Positions 1 to 7,224 of a stretch of 64,000 nucleotides of DNA are shown piece by piece. The notes beneath the pieces were generated by a model, which was not told where the DNA came from, made no database searches, and saw nothing but the letters and a program-made list of their open reading frames with translations. The stretch covers positions 10,762 to 74,761 of the forward strand of contig CAZHYQ010000014.1 of the NCBI GenBank assembly GCA_964536805.1, in the 5' to 3' direction. A program made the position numbers and the translations under genes. The stretch's first letter is position 1, and each line of letters opens with the position of its first letter. This stretch comes from Longilinea sp964536805 (GTDB lineage: Bacteria > Chloroflexota > Anaerolineae > Anaerolineales > Anaerolineaceae).

Positions 1-18
1 TCCAGATTTGGGACTCAT
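1..18 (-). CDS. N-terminus of a gene running off the window edge
   Basis: Only the first six codons (MSPKSG) are visible. The ATG overlaps the TGA stop of the upstream SelW-like gene as ATGA, the usual sign of translational coupling in an operon. No function can be assigned. Confidence 0.4.
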
Positions 19-269
19 GGTTGCCTTTCCTGAAGCAGTTGTTTGATCAAGCGTGTGATTTCTCCCGGTTCTGCATGGCGGCGGGTCTGTAATTTGGAAT
101 AAATCAAGCGTTCATTCACAATAACTTCGAAACGGCCTCCCTCAGACGGAATCAAGGTCAGGCTTTCGATTTCGGGTTCGAAGTTGTTGAGCAGTTCGGA
201 TGCCAGACTGGCAGCCCTGGGGAGATATCTTCAAGCAGTGCAGTATTGCACGCTAATTTTTAGGAGCAT
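15..269 (-). CDS. SelW/Rdx-family protein with in-frame UGA (candidate selenoprotein)
   Basis: The reading frame starts at an ATG with GGAGG at 278-282, 8 nt upstream, and gives 84 residues once the TGA at 231-233 is read through. The N-terminus is MLLKISVQYCTA, then UGA, then RYLPRAASLASELL. This is the Rdx fold motif CxxC/CxxU of SelW, SelT and SelH, with UGA exactly at the second, redox-active position. The rest (LTLIPSEGGRFEVIVN, LIYSKLQTRRHAEPGEI) is typical of bacterial Rdx proteins, so the frame is conserved after the UGA. A short hairpin with apical loop AGUCU lies about 21 nt after the UGA (201-213), where a bacterial SECIS should be. The family is thought to act as a small thiol or selenol oxidoreductase. 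The alternative is a nonsense mutation in a Cys-form gene. Confidence 0.75.
201..216 (-). promoter_or_regulatory. Candidate bacterial SECIS hairpin
   Basis: On the minus strand UGCC-AGUCU-GGCA forms a stem-loop, with two further G-C pairs below a 1x1 mismatch. The loop resembles the AGGUCU loop of the E. coli fdhF SECIS, where the loop G and U are contacted by SelB. It starts 21 nt after the UGA, within the usual bacterial distance. The stem is short, so this is suggestive only. Confidence 0.5.
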
Positions 270-368
270 TGGGGCTGCCTCCGCGGGGTAAAATTGCCCT
301 CTCACTTACAGACCGATCTGATGAATGAGAAGAATAGCAAAATTATAATCCAAGGCGTCCTGTTTTGG

Positions 369-374
369 TACAAT
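369..374 (+). promoter_or_regulatory. -10 element TACAAT of a leaderless promoter
   Basis: TACAAT is followed by exactly 6 nt and then the GTG start at 381, placing transcription start at or next to the start codon. No -35 or Shine-Dalgarno is recognisable. Confidence 0.5.
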
Positions 375-380
375 GACGGT

Positions 381-1013
381 GTGAGTACCCGTCTCCTCCC
401 ACACGGCATTCCTCTGGAAAAACGAGCGTTTGACCTGATTTTGGTCATTCCAGGATTGATTTTATTAGCGCCATTGATGGGCTTGGTTGCATTGGTGGTC
501 CGCATTAAGCTGGGCCGGCCGGTTCTTTTCCGGCAGGTACGGCCAGGCCTTAACCGCGAACTATTTACCCTGTATAAATTTCGCAGTATGCGCGCAGAAG
601 TCGATTCGGATGGCAGTCTGTTGCCGGATGCGGCCAGGCTGACTGGTTTTGGCCGCACTTTGCGCGCTTTCAGCCTGGATGAATTGCCGGAATTCTTTAA
701 TGTTTTGCGTGGCGAATTAAGCCTGGTTGGACCGCGCCCCCTGTTGGTGCAATACCTTGACCGTTATACGCCTGAACAGGCACGCCGCCATTCAGTGCTG
801 CCTGGCATCACCGGTTGGGCGCAAATCCATGGACGCAATGCCCTTACCTGGGAAGACAAATTTAAACTGGATGTCTGGTATGTGGACCATTGGTCGATCT
901 GGCTTGATATCAAGATTCTGCTATTGACTGTCTGGAAAGTTTTACGGCGCGAAGGGATCAATGCGCCTGGGCAGGCAACGGCTGGTGAATTTATGGGAAC
1001 TCCGCCGGAATGA
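381..1013 (+). CDS. Short bacterial sugar transferase (polyprenyl-phosphate phosphoglycosyltransferase)
   Basis: Likely transfers a sugar 1-phosphate from a nucleotide sugar to undecaprenyl phosphate, the first membrane step of an exopolysaccharide or glycan pathway. From the GTG at 381 it has 210 residues, the size of the minimal PglC-like enzymes. It shows a re-entrant hydrophobic segment (about 16-41), KFRSM (66-70), the catalytic Asp-Glu pair in FSLDELPE (100-101), SLVGPRPLL and PGITGWAQ. Longer starts (TTG 294, ATG 321) lack a ribosome site; the -10 box 6 nt before GTG favours the short form as a leaderless message. It is divergent from the SelW-like gene. Confidence 0.85.
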   Translation: MSTRLLPHGIPLEKRAFDLILVIPGLILLAPLMGLVALVVRIKLGRPVLFRQVRPGLNRELFTLYKFRSMRAEVDSDGSLLPDAARLTGFGRTLRAFSLDELPEFFNVLRGELSLVGPRPLLVQYLDRYTPEQARRHSVLPGITGWAQIHGRNALTWEDKFKLDVWYVDHWSIWLDIKILLLTVWKVLRREGINAPGQATAGEFMGTPPE

Positions 1014-1022
1014 TCTTCAGTT

Positions 1023-2069
1023 TTATTCTGGCGGTACGCTGAAGGGATTGACCAGATCGTTTTGAAGATTCTCAATCATCGCATTGACCAGTTCCTGCCG
1101 CCCCGGGCTGAGTTTTGCCGGGTCGATATTGGATAATTCAACGGTTGCCTGCAGCAATTGACCGGGTTTCTTCGCCAAAAGATCCGGCCAGAGCGTTTGG
1201 AGTTGGGAAATGCTGTCCATTGAGACGGTAGCAGCCCAGGCTGATTGCAGGTCTGCGGTTGGGGGTTCGCTGCCAATCAGGATCATGCCTTTTTCGCTCA
1301 ATGCCGAGAGCAATTCCGGGCTGGCGGCTGCATCGCTGACGTAAATCACCTCGATGATATTTTTGTTAAGATCATCAAAAGCTGTCTGCCAGGCTGAAGC
1401 CGGGCTGTTGGCGGGAAGCGCCGCGCTGAGCGGAAAAAGAACGACTGGCGCGTAAGCTGGTGCACAGCGGCCGCAGAAAAAACGCCCGCCGTTGCTGAAT
1501 ACCGCCTGAACCTGATTGCCCAACGGGCCGTCGGAAGGCAGCAGACCGGCTCCGCGCCAGTCGGGTGCAATCAGGGTGGACATATACCCGGCGATAAATA
1601 CAGCCTGTTCGGGCCGGTTGTGAATAATATTGAGATTTGCGCTGGGATTCAGATTGGCGGGGGTAATGGCAATAAATTGCACCTGGGGTGCTCCGGCGGC
1701 CAATTCGCCCATTCCGTCAGCCTGCCCAATCCAGACCACTACTTTCACCTCAGGCGTCAAATCCGCGGGAATCAAGTTACTGGCTTGCAACAGGTTCATA
1801 TTTTCTTGCCCGGCCAGATCGGTTAGCACCGTTTCTGCCTTTTGCACGTCAGAGGAAGACGCACCGGCATCGCTGACCAGAATTATTTTGGCCGGTTCTG
1901 CTGTAAACTCCGGTGTTGGTACTAGGGTAGCGGGCTTTTCAAGGGGTGGGTTGGTAGCGGTGGCAGTAATTGCCGGCGATGAAGGGTTGCAAGCAGCCAG
2001 CACAATCAGGATCGCAGCGAACAGGGTGATACACGCTGAACGGACAAATTGGTTCGAATAATGCAACAT
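1023..2069 (-). CDS. BMP/PnrA-like substrate-binding lipoprotein
   Basis: The N-terminus is a lipoprotein signal: hydrophobic stretch ending in LAAC with the lipid-modified Cys at residue 27. A Thr/Pro-rich tether follows, then a periplasmic-binding-like domain. VFIAGYMSTLIAPDW resembles the FxAGY motif of the basic membrane protein/PnrA nucleoside-binding family, and the Rossmann-like start KIILVSDAG fits. No ABC permease or ATPase lies next to it, so transport is uncertain and a sensory role is possible. A cluster of Cys (FFCGRCAP) near the middle is unusual. GGGAG lies about 11 nt before the ATG. Confidence 0.7.
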   Translation of the reverse strand: MLHYSNQFVRSACITLFAAILIVLAACNPSSPAITATATNPPLEKPATLVPTPEFTAEPAKIILVSDAGASSSDVQKAETVLTDLAGQENMNLLQASNLIPADLTPEVKVVVWIGQADGMGELAAGAPQVQFIAITPANLNPSANLNIIHNRPEQAVFIAGYMSTLIAPDWRGAGLLPSDGPLGNQVQAVFSNGGRFFCGRCAPAYAPVVLFPLSAALPANSPASAWQTAFDDLNKNIIEVIYVSDAAASPELLSALSEKGMILIGSEPPTADLQSAWAATVSMDSISQLQTLWPDLLAKKPGQLLQATVELSNIDPAKLSPGRQELVNAMIENLQNDLVNPFSVPPE

Positions 2070-2112
2070 TGATCAGGAAGCTCCCTCTGAAGCCTGATGA
2101 TACCGTATGTAT

Positions 2113-2118
2113 TATAAT
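2113..2118 (+). promoter_or_regulatory. -10 element TATAAT of a leaderless promoter
   Basis: A perfect TATAAT is followed by 6 nt (TGTGCC) and ATG at 2125. The in-frame ATG at 2107 lies within the promoter and is not the real start. Confidence 0.6.
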
Positions 2119-2124
2119 TGTGCC

Positions 2125-2595
2125 ATGATTGAGTTGGACATTCCGGGGCAGCACAACCTACGGCTCTCGCATCTGGTTTGCGATGTGAGCGGCACCCTGA
2201 CCCTGGATGGGCGCTTGGTGGATGGACTGATCCGTCCCTTGAATTTGCTGCGCGACCGTCTGGAGCTGCATCTCATCACGGCCGACACCCACGGAAAACA
2301 GGCTGAGATCGATCAGGTCTTGAATTTGCGTGCAGTCCGCCTTCAACCCGGCGACGAGGCGTTCCAAAAAGCTGATTTTGTGCGCAGTCTTGGCGCAGAA
2401 GAAGTGGTCGCGATCGGCCAGGGAGCAAATGATGCCAGGATGTTGGAAGTTGCCGGTTTGGGCATTGCCGTGCTCTCGCGTGAGGGATTATCCCGTGAAA
2501 CGCTGATGGCAGCGGATTTGGTTGTGCCGGATATTTTTGCCGCCCTGGAATTGTTGGAAAAACCCCTGCGAATTGTTGCGACACTGAGAAAATGA
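2125..2595 (+). CDS. Soluble HAD-superfamily protein (COG4087-like, P-type ATPase P-domain relative)
   Basis: A 156-residue stand-alone HAD domain. Motif I reads CDVSGTLT, so the nucleophile Asp is present but the second Asp of DxD is Ser, as in P-type ATPase-like soluble proteins. ITADTHG supplies the motif II region and AIGQGANDARML the metal-binding GxxND motif. The likely role is a small phosphatase or regulatory HAD protein; the substrate is unknown. The start follows the -10 box by 6 nt. Its stop overlaps the start of the next gene (ATGA), so the two are probably co-translated. Confidence 0.75.
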   Translation: MIELDIPGQHNLRLSHLVCDVSGTLTLDGRLVDGLIRPLNLLRDRLELHLITADTHGKQAEIDQVLNLRAVRLQPGDEAFQKADFVRSLGAEEVVAIGQGANDARMLEVAGLGIAVLSREGLSRETLMAADLVVPDIFAALELLEKPLRIVATLRK

Positions 2596-3791
2596 ATTTA
2601 CCCTCCATAGAACCCATCCTGCCCGAAGATCCCGATGCCCTTCCGCCCGCGCGGCGGAGACGGTTGCGCCGGATCAATTTTTCCGGCACAAGCCAGAACG
2701 AACGGGCCGAATTCTTATCCGATGTCGCGCACCGGGTGACACCATCAGTTGACTTCTTCCTTTTCACATTGCTGAGCGGTGTGGCTGTAGCTGCCGCCCT
2801 GGTGTTGGACTCGCCGGCCTTGTTTTTACTGGCTGTATTGCTGGCACCTTTTCTGGCTCCGGTGATGGGATTGGCTTTTGGCACTTTGCTTGGTTCGCCG
2901 AGGTTCTTTTTGCAAGCACTGATTGCGATTCTTTTCGGTGCGTTAACCCAGTTTGGCATGGGTGCACTGGCAGGCTGGGCCACACAATATTTCCAGCCTG
3001 TGATGGTAACGCAAGCCAGGTTGCATGCGGCTTTCACCTGGCCAGATATTCTGCTAGTTACTCTTGGCGCGGCATTGACGACCTTCCTTGTGGCGCGGTC
3101 GCCTGATTCGAAACCGCTGATCAGCAACGTGGCTTTGGTGTATGTACTCTATCTGCCAGTTGCCGTGGCTGGTTTTGGCTTAACCTCAGGCGCTCCTGGA
3201 CTGTGGCCGGATGGTGTAATTGTCTTTGCTGTGCATCTAGCCTGGGCAGTGCTGGTAGGTGCCATCGTACTGGCTGTAATGCGCTTGCGTCCGTTGAATT
3301 TATTCGGATATACCCTTACAACGAGTTTGATTCTGGTCTGCGTCCTGGCGGCAGTGGCTATTCTGGGGTATGGAACAGCCAGACAGCAGCAAATGGCTTT
3401 GCAGCCGCCGGGTATTACTTTACCCAGCCACACTCCGACCGTGACTGACACTCCGGTTCCAACCGATACGCCCATGCCGCCTACCAAAACAATAACGCCT
3501 ACAAACACCCTGGTTCCTTCTGCAACGCCTACGCTCACGCTCACACCTGTCCCGACTCCGCTATGGGCAAAAGTGTTTGCACCGCAATCAAACGGCGTAC
3601 TGGTCCGGCTTGAGCCAAGTGGATCTTCCAAGATCGTTGCCAGCCTGCTAAACGATAACCTGGTTGAGGTTTTACCCGAAATGGTGCAGGATGGTTCGGT
3701 CACCTGGGTGCACGTCCGCATCAATGGCACCACGCTGGGCTGGATCAACCAATCCTTGCTAATTACTGCGACGCCAGCACCCAGTTGGTAA
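2592..3791 (+). CDS. DUF389-like membrane protein with C-terminal SH3b domain
   Basis: An Arg-rich cytosolic N-terminus (residues 1-55) precedes about seven membrane segments with the DUF389-style signature LDSPALFLLAVLLAPFLAP. A Thr/Pro-rich linker (roughly 275-320, many TPT repeats) leads to a bacterial SH3-like domain (about 325-395, VRLEPSGSSKIVASL ... WVHVRINGTTLGWIN). DUF389 function is unknown; SH3b domains usually bind peptidoglycan, so the fusion suggests a membrane protein tethered to the cell wall. It overlaps the upstream HAD gene by 4 nt. Confidence 0.75.
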   Translation: MNLPSIEPILPEDPDALPPARRRRLRRINFSGTSQNERAEFLSDVAHRVTPSVDFFLFTLLSGVAVAAALVLDSPALFLLAVLLAPFLAPVMGLAFGTLLGSPRFFLQALIAILFGALTQFGMGALAGWATQYFQPVMVTQARLHAAFTWPDILLVTLGAALTTFLVARSPDSKPLISNVALVYVLYLPVAVAGFGLTSGAPGLWPDGVIVFAVHLAWAVLVGAIVLAVMRLRPLNLFGYTLTTSLILVCVLAAVAILGYGTARQQQMALQPPGITLPSHTPTVTDTPVPTDTPMPPTKTITPTNTLVPSATPTLTLTPVPTPLWAKVFAPQSNGVLVRLEPSGSSKIVASLLNDNLVEVLPEMVQDGSVTWVHVRINGTTLGWINQSLLITATPAPSW

Positions 3792-3798
3792 AGCGGCT

Positions 3799-3804
3799 AT
3801 AATC
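3799..3804 (+). promoter_or_regulatory. -10 element TATAAT upstream of the phosphohexomutase
   Basis: TATAAT lies 38 nt before the ATG. Unlike the leaderless genes this one has a 5' leader with GGGAG at 3826-3830. Confidence 0.5.
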
Positions 3805-3842
3805 TACACTCAATTTGATATTTAGGGAGTACAGTAAAGAAT

Positions 3843-5303
3843 ATGACGATCCATTTTGGCACGGATGGTTGGCGCGCAGTTATTTCCGATACTTTCACTT
3901 TTGAAAATTTACGCCTGGTCACACAGGCCATTGCCGATTCCGTTTCGTCGGGGTCATGGCTCAATGGCAACGCGCCAGAGAGCCCGGTTGATTACAAGAA
4001 AATGGTGGTTGGTTTCGATACCCGTTTTCTGTCAGACCGGTATGCCACCGAGGTGGCGCGCGTGTTGGCTGCCAATGGTTACACAGTTCACATCTCACAG
4101 GCCGATGTGCCAACTCCTACGTTATCTTATGCAGTAAGGAATCTCGGCGCTGTCGGCGGCGTAATGATTACTGCTTCGCATAATGCACCGCGTTATAACG
4201 GCGTCAAGTTAAAATCGGCGTTCGGCGGGTCAGCCTCCCCGGAACAATGCCGCCGGGTGGAGGTTTATCTTAACGACAATGAAGCCCAGGCGCGCGGTCC
4301 CAATTTGATGGATTATGAACACGCCAAAGCAAGCGGATTGATTCAGCGTTTCAACCCCATTCCGGCTTATTATGATCACCTGCGTAAATTGATCAATTTT
4401 GATGTAATCGCCGAAAATCCGCAGCGCATTGTTGTGGATTCAATGTATGGATCGGGCCGGGGCGTCATTCGGGGAATCCTCCAGGGCACTGGTTGTGAAG
4501 TTGCCGAAGTACGCGGAGAAATGAATCCCGGATTCGGCGGCGTCCATCCAGAACCGATTGCCCGTTACCTGGGAACACTGGCCGGTGCCATCAGTACCGG
4601 GGCAGGCAATTTTGGCATCGCTACTGATGGCGATGCCGACCGGACTGGCGCCATGGATGAACGGGGAAACTTTGTCGATCCGCACAAAATCATGGCGCTA
4701 GCTTTGAGATACCTGGTGGAGAAACGCGGCATGACCGGATCGGTCGTCCGAACCGTATCGACCACCCGCATGATTGACCGCCTTGCCGTGCGGTATGGTC
4801 TGGCACTGCATGAAACGCCGGTAGGTTTTAATCACATCGCTGATTGGATGATGAAAGAGGATGTGCTGATCGGCGGTGAAGAGTCTGGCGGTATTTCCTT
4901 CCGCGGACACATTCCCGAAGGGGATGGCGTACTGATGGGTTTACTGGTGGTTGAAATGGTGGCTGCTTACGGCATGCCATTGGGTGAACTGGTGGATAAT
5001 TTACTCGAGGATGTGGGGCCGGCTTTCTATGACCGCAAAGACCTACGCTTAAAGCGGCCAGTGGCAAAGGAACAAATGATCAAGCTGTTGGTGGAAAAAG
5101 CGCCCAAGGAAATTGGGGGCGCTGCCATTGCGCAGGTGAGCACCATGGATGGCGTGAAGTACATCATGGCGGATGATTCATGGCTTCTGGTAAGACCTTC
5201 GGGCACCGAGCCGGTGCTGCGAGTTTACGCCGAAGGCCGCAGTGTCGCCATGGTCCGGGCATTGCTGGCTTACGGCGAGGAAATTGCCGCCAGTATTGTT
5301 TAA
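3843..5303 (+). CDS. Phosphoglucomutase/phosphomannomutase (alpha-D-phosphohexomutase)
   Basis: Interconverts hexose 1- and 6-phosphates in the cytoplasm, feeding sugar-nucleotide synthesis. All four family motifs are present: the phosphoserine loop TASHNAP with Ser112, the Mg-binding loop DGDADR (262-267), the sugar-binding loop GEESGG (about 344) and the phosphate-binding RPSGTEP (about 451). The length of 486 fits the family. Whether glucose, mannose or glucosamine is preferred cannot be read from sequence. With the sugar transferase nearby and gmd at 31.9 kb it fits a glycan-building capacity. It is followed by a strong terminator. Confidence 0.93.
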   Translation: MTIHFGTDGWRAVISDTFTFENLRLVTQAIADSVSSGSWLNGNAPESPVDYKKMVVGFDTRFLSDRYATEVARVLAANGYTVHISQADVPTPTLSYAVRNLGAVGGVMITASHNAPRYNGVKLKSAFGGSASPEQCRRVEVYLNDNEAQARGPNLMDYEHAKASGLIQRFNPIPAYYDHLRKLINFDVIAENPQRIVVDSMYGSGRGVIRGILQGTGCEVAEVRGEMNPGFGGVHPEPIARYLGTLAGAISTGAGNFGIATDGDADRTGAMDERGNFVDPHKIMALALRYLVEKRGMTGSVVRTVSTTRMIDRLAVRYGLALHETPVGFNHIADWMMKEDVLIGGEESGGISFRGHIPEGDGVLMGLLVVEMVAAYGMPLGELVDNLLEDVGPAFYDRKDLRLKRPVAKEQMIKLLVEKAPKEIGGAAIAQVSTMDGVKYIMADDSWLLVRPSGTEPVLRVYAEGRSVAMVRALLAYGEEIAASIV

Positions 5304-5326
5304 GATATTGCATTCGAAATTATAAG

Positions 5327-5371
5327 AACTCAGGTCGTCCGGTTTACGCCACCGGACAGCCTGAGTTTTTT
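5327..5371 (+). terminator. Rho-independent terminator after the phosphohexomutase
   Basis: AACTCAGG pairs with CCTGAGTT and an inner GTCCGGT pairs with ACCGGAC; a T-run follows. Confidence 0.85.
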
Positions 5372-5380
5372 GGTAAACAA

Positions 5381-5408
5381 ATCCGCCCCAAATTGGTCTG
5401 GGGCGGAT
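5381..5408 (-). terminator. Terminator of the leftward LPKTG/MutL operon
   Basis: A ten-pair stem ATCCGCCCCA/TGGGGCGGAT with an 8-nt loop; on the minus strand TTGTTT follows. It closes the leftward operon that faces the phosphohexomutase. Confidence 0.6.
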
Positions 5409-5476
5409 AGTTAAGCGATGTCAATAGAGAGATGCCAGAAAGAGGAAAGTTGGTAATAATTGTGGTTCGAAGACTA

Positions 5477-6091
5477 TCAGGTTGTTGATTGGCGCAGCCG
5501 CCTGGCGAGGAAGATTACCAACAGTAAAATGGCGGCAGCACCCAGCAATCCTGGCAGCCCAACATCCTCGGCAAAGCCGGTTTTCGGGAGAGCCGTGGTG
5601 GTACCGGTGATCTTGGTGCCAACGGCGACCTGGGTCTGGAAGGCAGCCACGGTTGCCGTACGTGCTGCTGGATCCGCCAAACCGCTCGCGATGCTGGTAG
5701 CGGTCAAATCCAGCGTTGCGGTTGGAACCGCGACAACCGGCGTGTTGGTGGCAGGTATCGCAGTCATGGTGGGCGCCCCGGCAGTCTGAGTGAGACGCTG
5801 GATGTTCAGCCCTGCCGATTGAGTGGCGCTCATGGCTGTGGCGGTATTATTGGCGTTGATAACCGCAGCAGTCTCCTGCAATGATTTTGTCTGGCGCGGT
5901 TGTCCAAGGAAGATGTATAAACCCAGGCCAATCAGGCTGATCACAAAAATAGCGCCAATGATGCCAACCGCGAGCAGAAAATTGCGGTTGCCGCCATTTT
6001 TACCACCGCCAGGTTGCGGGTCTTCTTTTAATGACCCTTCCTCGGGTGAAAAATCGTCAAACTGGGTGTCATCGAAATCATTTATGGTCAT
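5477..6091 (-). CDS. LPXTG-type surface protein with N-terminal membrane anchor
   Basis: The start MTINDF is preferred because GAGAGG lies about 8 nt upstream; a longer frame extends 11 codons further without support. An acidic cytosolic tail (1-40) is followed by a membrane segment (about 40-62), an extracellular Thr/Ala/Pro-rich stretch with repeated NTAT/TATL motifs, then LPKTG near residue 168, a hydrophobic segment and a short RR-containing tail. This is the layout of a sortase substrate, although the N-terminal segment looks like an anchor, not a cleaved signal. It is the last gene of the leftward MutL operon. Confidence 0.75.
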   Translation of the reverse strand: MTINDFDDTQFDDFSPEEGSLKEDPQPGGGKNGGNRNFLLAVGIIGAIFVISLIGLGLYIFLGQPRQTKSLQETAAVINANNTATAMSATQSAGLNIQRLTQTAGAPTMTAIPATNTPVVAVPTATLDLTATSIASGLADPAARTATVAAFQTQVAVGTKITGTTTALPKTGFAEDVGLPGLLGAAAILLLVIFLARRLRQSTT

Positions 6092-6131
6092 GGTGGGCAC
6101 CTCTCTCGAGCAAATTACCTGCACAATGGTG

Positions 6132-7184
6132 TTATTCTAGCACATCCAAGTTTTGCAGGGGGATGTTAATGGTCTCGTCATTCTCCAACTGGACACCGGC
6201 CACCTGGGCGAAAAGCCCATTCGGCAGTGTGGTCATGCCTGGTTTTACAAAAACGATTGTTCCAACCTGTCCCTGATTAGGTGCGCATAGAATGCGTACC
6301 GGCGTTTCAGGAGCCAGGTTGGCGGTCTCCCGCGTGTCAAGACCGTCGGCTGGCAGCGGGATGATGATTTCGGGCCGCTCGCCTGTGAGGGGGTTCCAAG
6401 TGCATGCATTCACGCATATATCCCGCTTTTCGTTGCTGCTGAGTAAGCGGAAAGCGGTTAGGTTCATCGGAATCCGGCCAAACCCTTCGACAAGCAGAAT
6501 CGGTATCGGCAGCGAGCTCGCAAGTTCAATTAAATCGGCTGACATGGACGCAAGAATAAGCGCCCGAATTGGCAATTCGGCCGCCGCTTTCAGGGCGTCT
6601 GGCTGGCTGGCGTGGCCTGCCAGAACTACGGCACCGCGCATGTTAATATCCAGACGGGCACGGGTGAACTCTTCATCCGGGGTTTTGGCAAGCACCAACA
6701 ATAAACCATAATCAGCCTGTTGGTTGCCCCACACGCCCTGCACCAGCACGCCGTTCGTTTCAATGGTTGCGCCCCGTTCTGGCAGCACTTCCATGACAGT
6801 ACCGTTAAATCCGGCTTTGAGCGCCATTTTGGCCGGTTCTGTCTCGAGCACCACCTGGCCGTTGGCAATGGCGACAATCTGGCAATCGACTGAAGATCGC
6901 ACGACGCGCGGTAGAATGCCCGTGGTCTCTGCGATTACATCGCCTTTTTGCAGCCGCTCGCCGGTGTGGCGGTCGATGACCTTTTCGGCTTCGCCCGGAC
7001 GGGTTAGTCCGAGCGCACGGCGCACATCAATAATCATGTGGCTGCCCGGCAATAAAACTTCACCAATGATGTCAGTGGCAATGACCTTCTGGCCGGCGCG
7101 CACGAGTACCTGCCCCTTTTCGGGTAAAAGGCGGGAGCGGCGGATGGTGATGAGCGGCGAAACGTGCGTTACAGGTACAATCAT
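6132..7184 (-). CDS. Conserved protein of the MutL operon, unknown function
   Basis: No confident family. The first half has short beta-rich stretches such as VLVRAGQKVIATDIIGE that resemble barrel-sandwich hybrid domains, and the C-terminus (NQGQVGTIVFVKPGMTT ... LPNGLFAQVAGVQLE) looks like a KOW-type beta barrel. The central part (LPIRALILASMSADLIELASSLPIPILLVEGF) is Rossmann-like. There are no membrane segments or signal, so it should be cytosolic. It sits 40 nt downstream of the MutL-like gene on the same strand and probably partners with that ATPase. Confidence 0.6.
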   Translation of the reverse strand: MIVPVTHVSPLITIRRSRLLPEKGQVLVRAGQKVIATDIIGEVLLPGSHMIIDVRRALGLTRPGEAEKVIDRHTGERLQKGDVIAETTGILPRVVRSSVDCQIVAIANGQVVLETEPAKMALKAGFNGTVMEVLPERGATIETNGVLVQGVWGNQQADYGLLLVLAKTPDEEFTRARLDINMRGAVVLAGHASQPDALKAAAELPIRALILASMSADLIELASSLPIPILLVEGFGRIPMNLTAFRLLSSNEKRDICVNACTWNPLTGERPEIIIPLPADGLDTRETANLAPETPVRILCAPNQGQVGTIVFVKPGMTTLPNGLFAQVAGVQLENDETINIPLQNLDVLE

Positions 7185-7224
7185 GGTTTTCTTCTCACAG
7201 GTGCAACATTTGTACCACGGTGGG

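Noticed and set aside
2276..3127. 283-codon leftward frame opposite the DUF389 gene
   Set aside because: It is antisense to two well-supported genes and has no recognisable motif.
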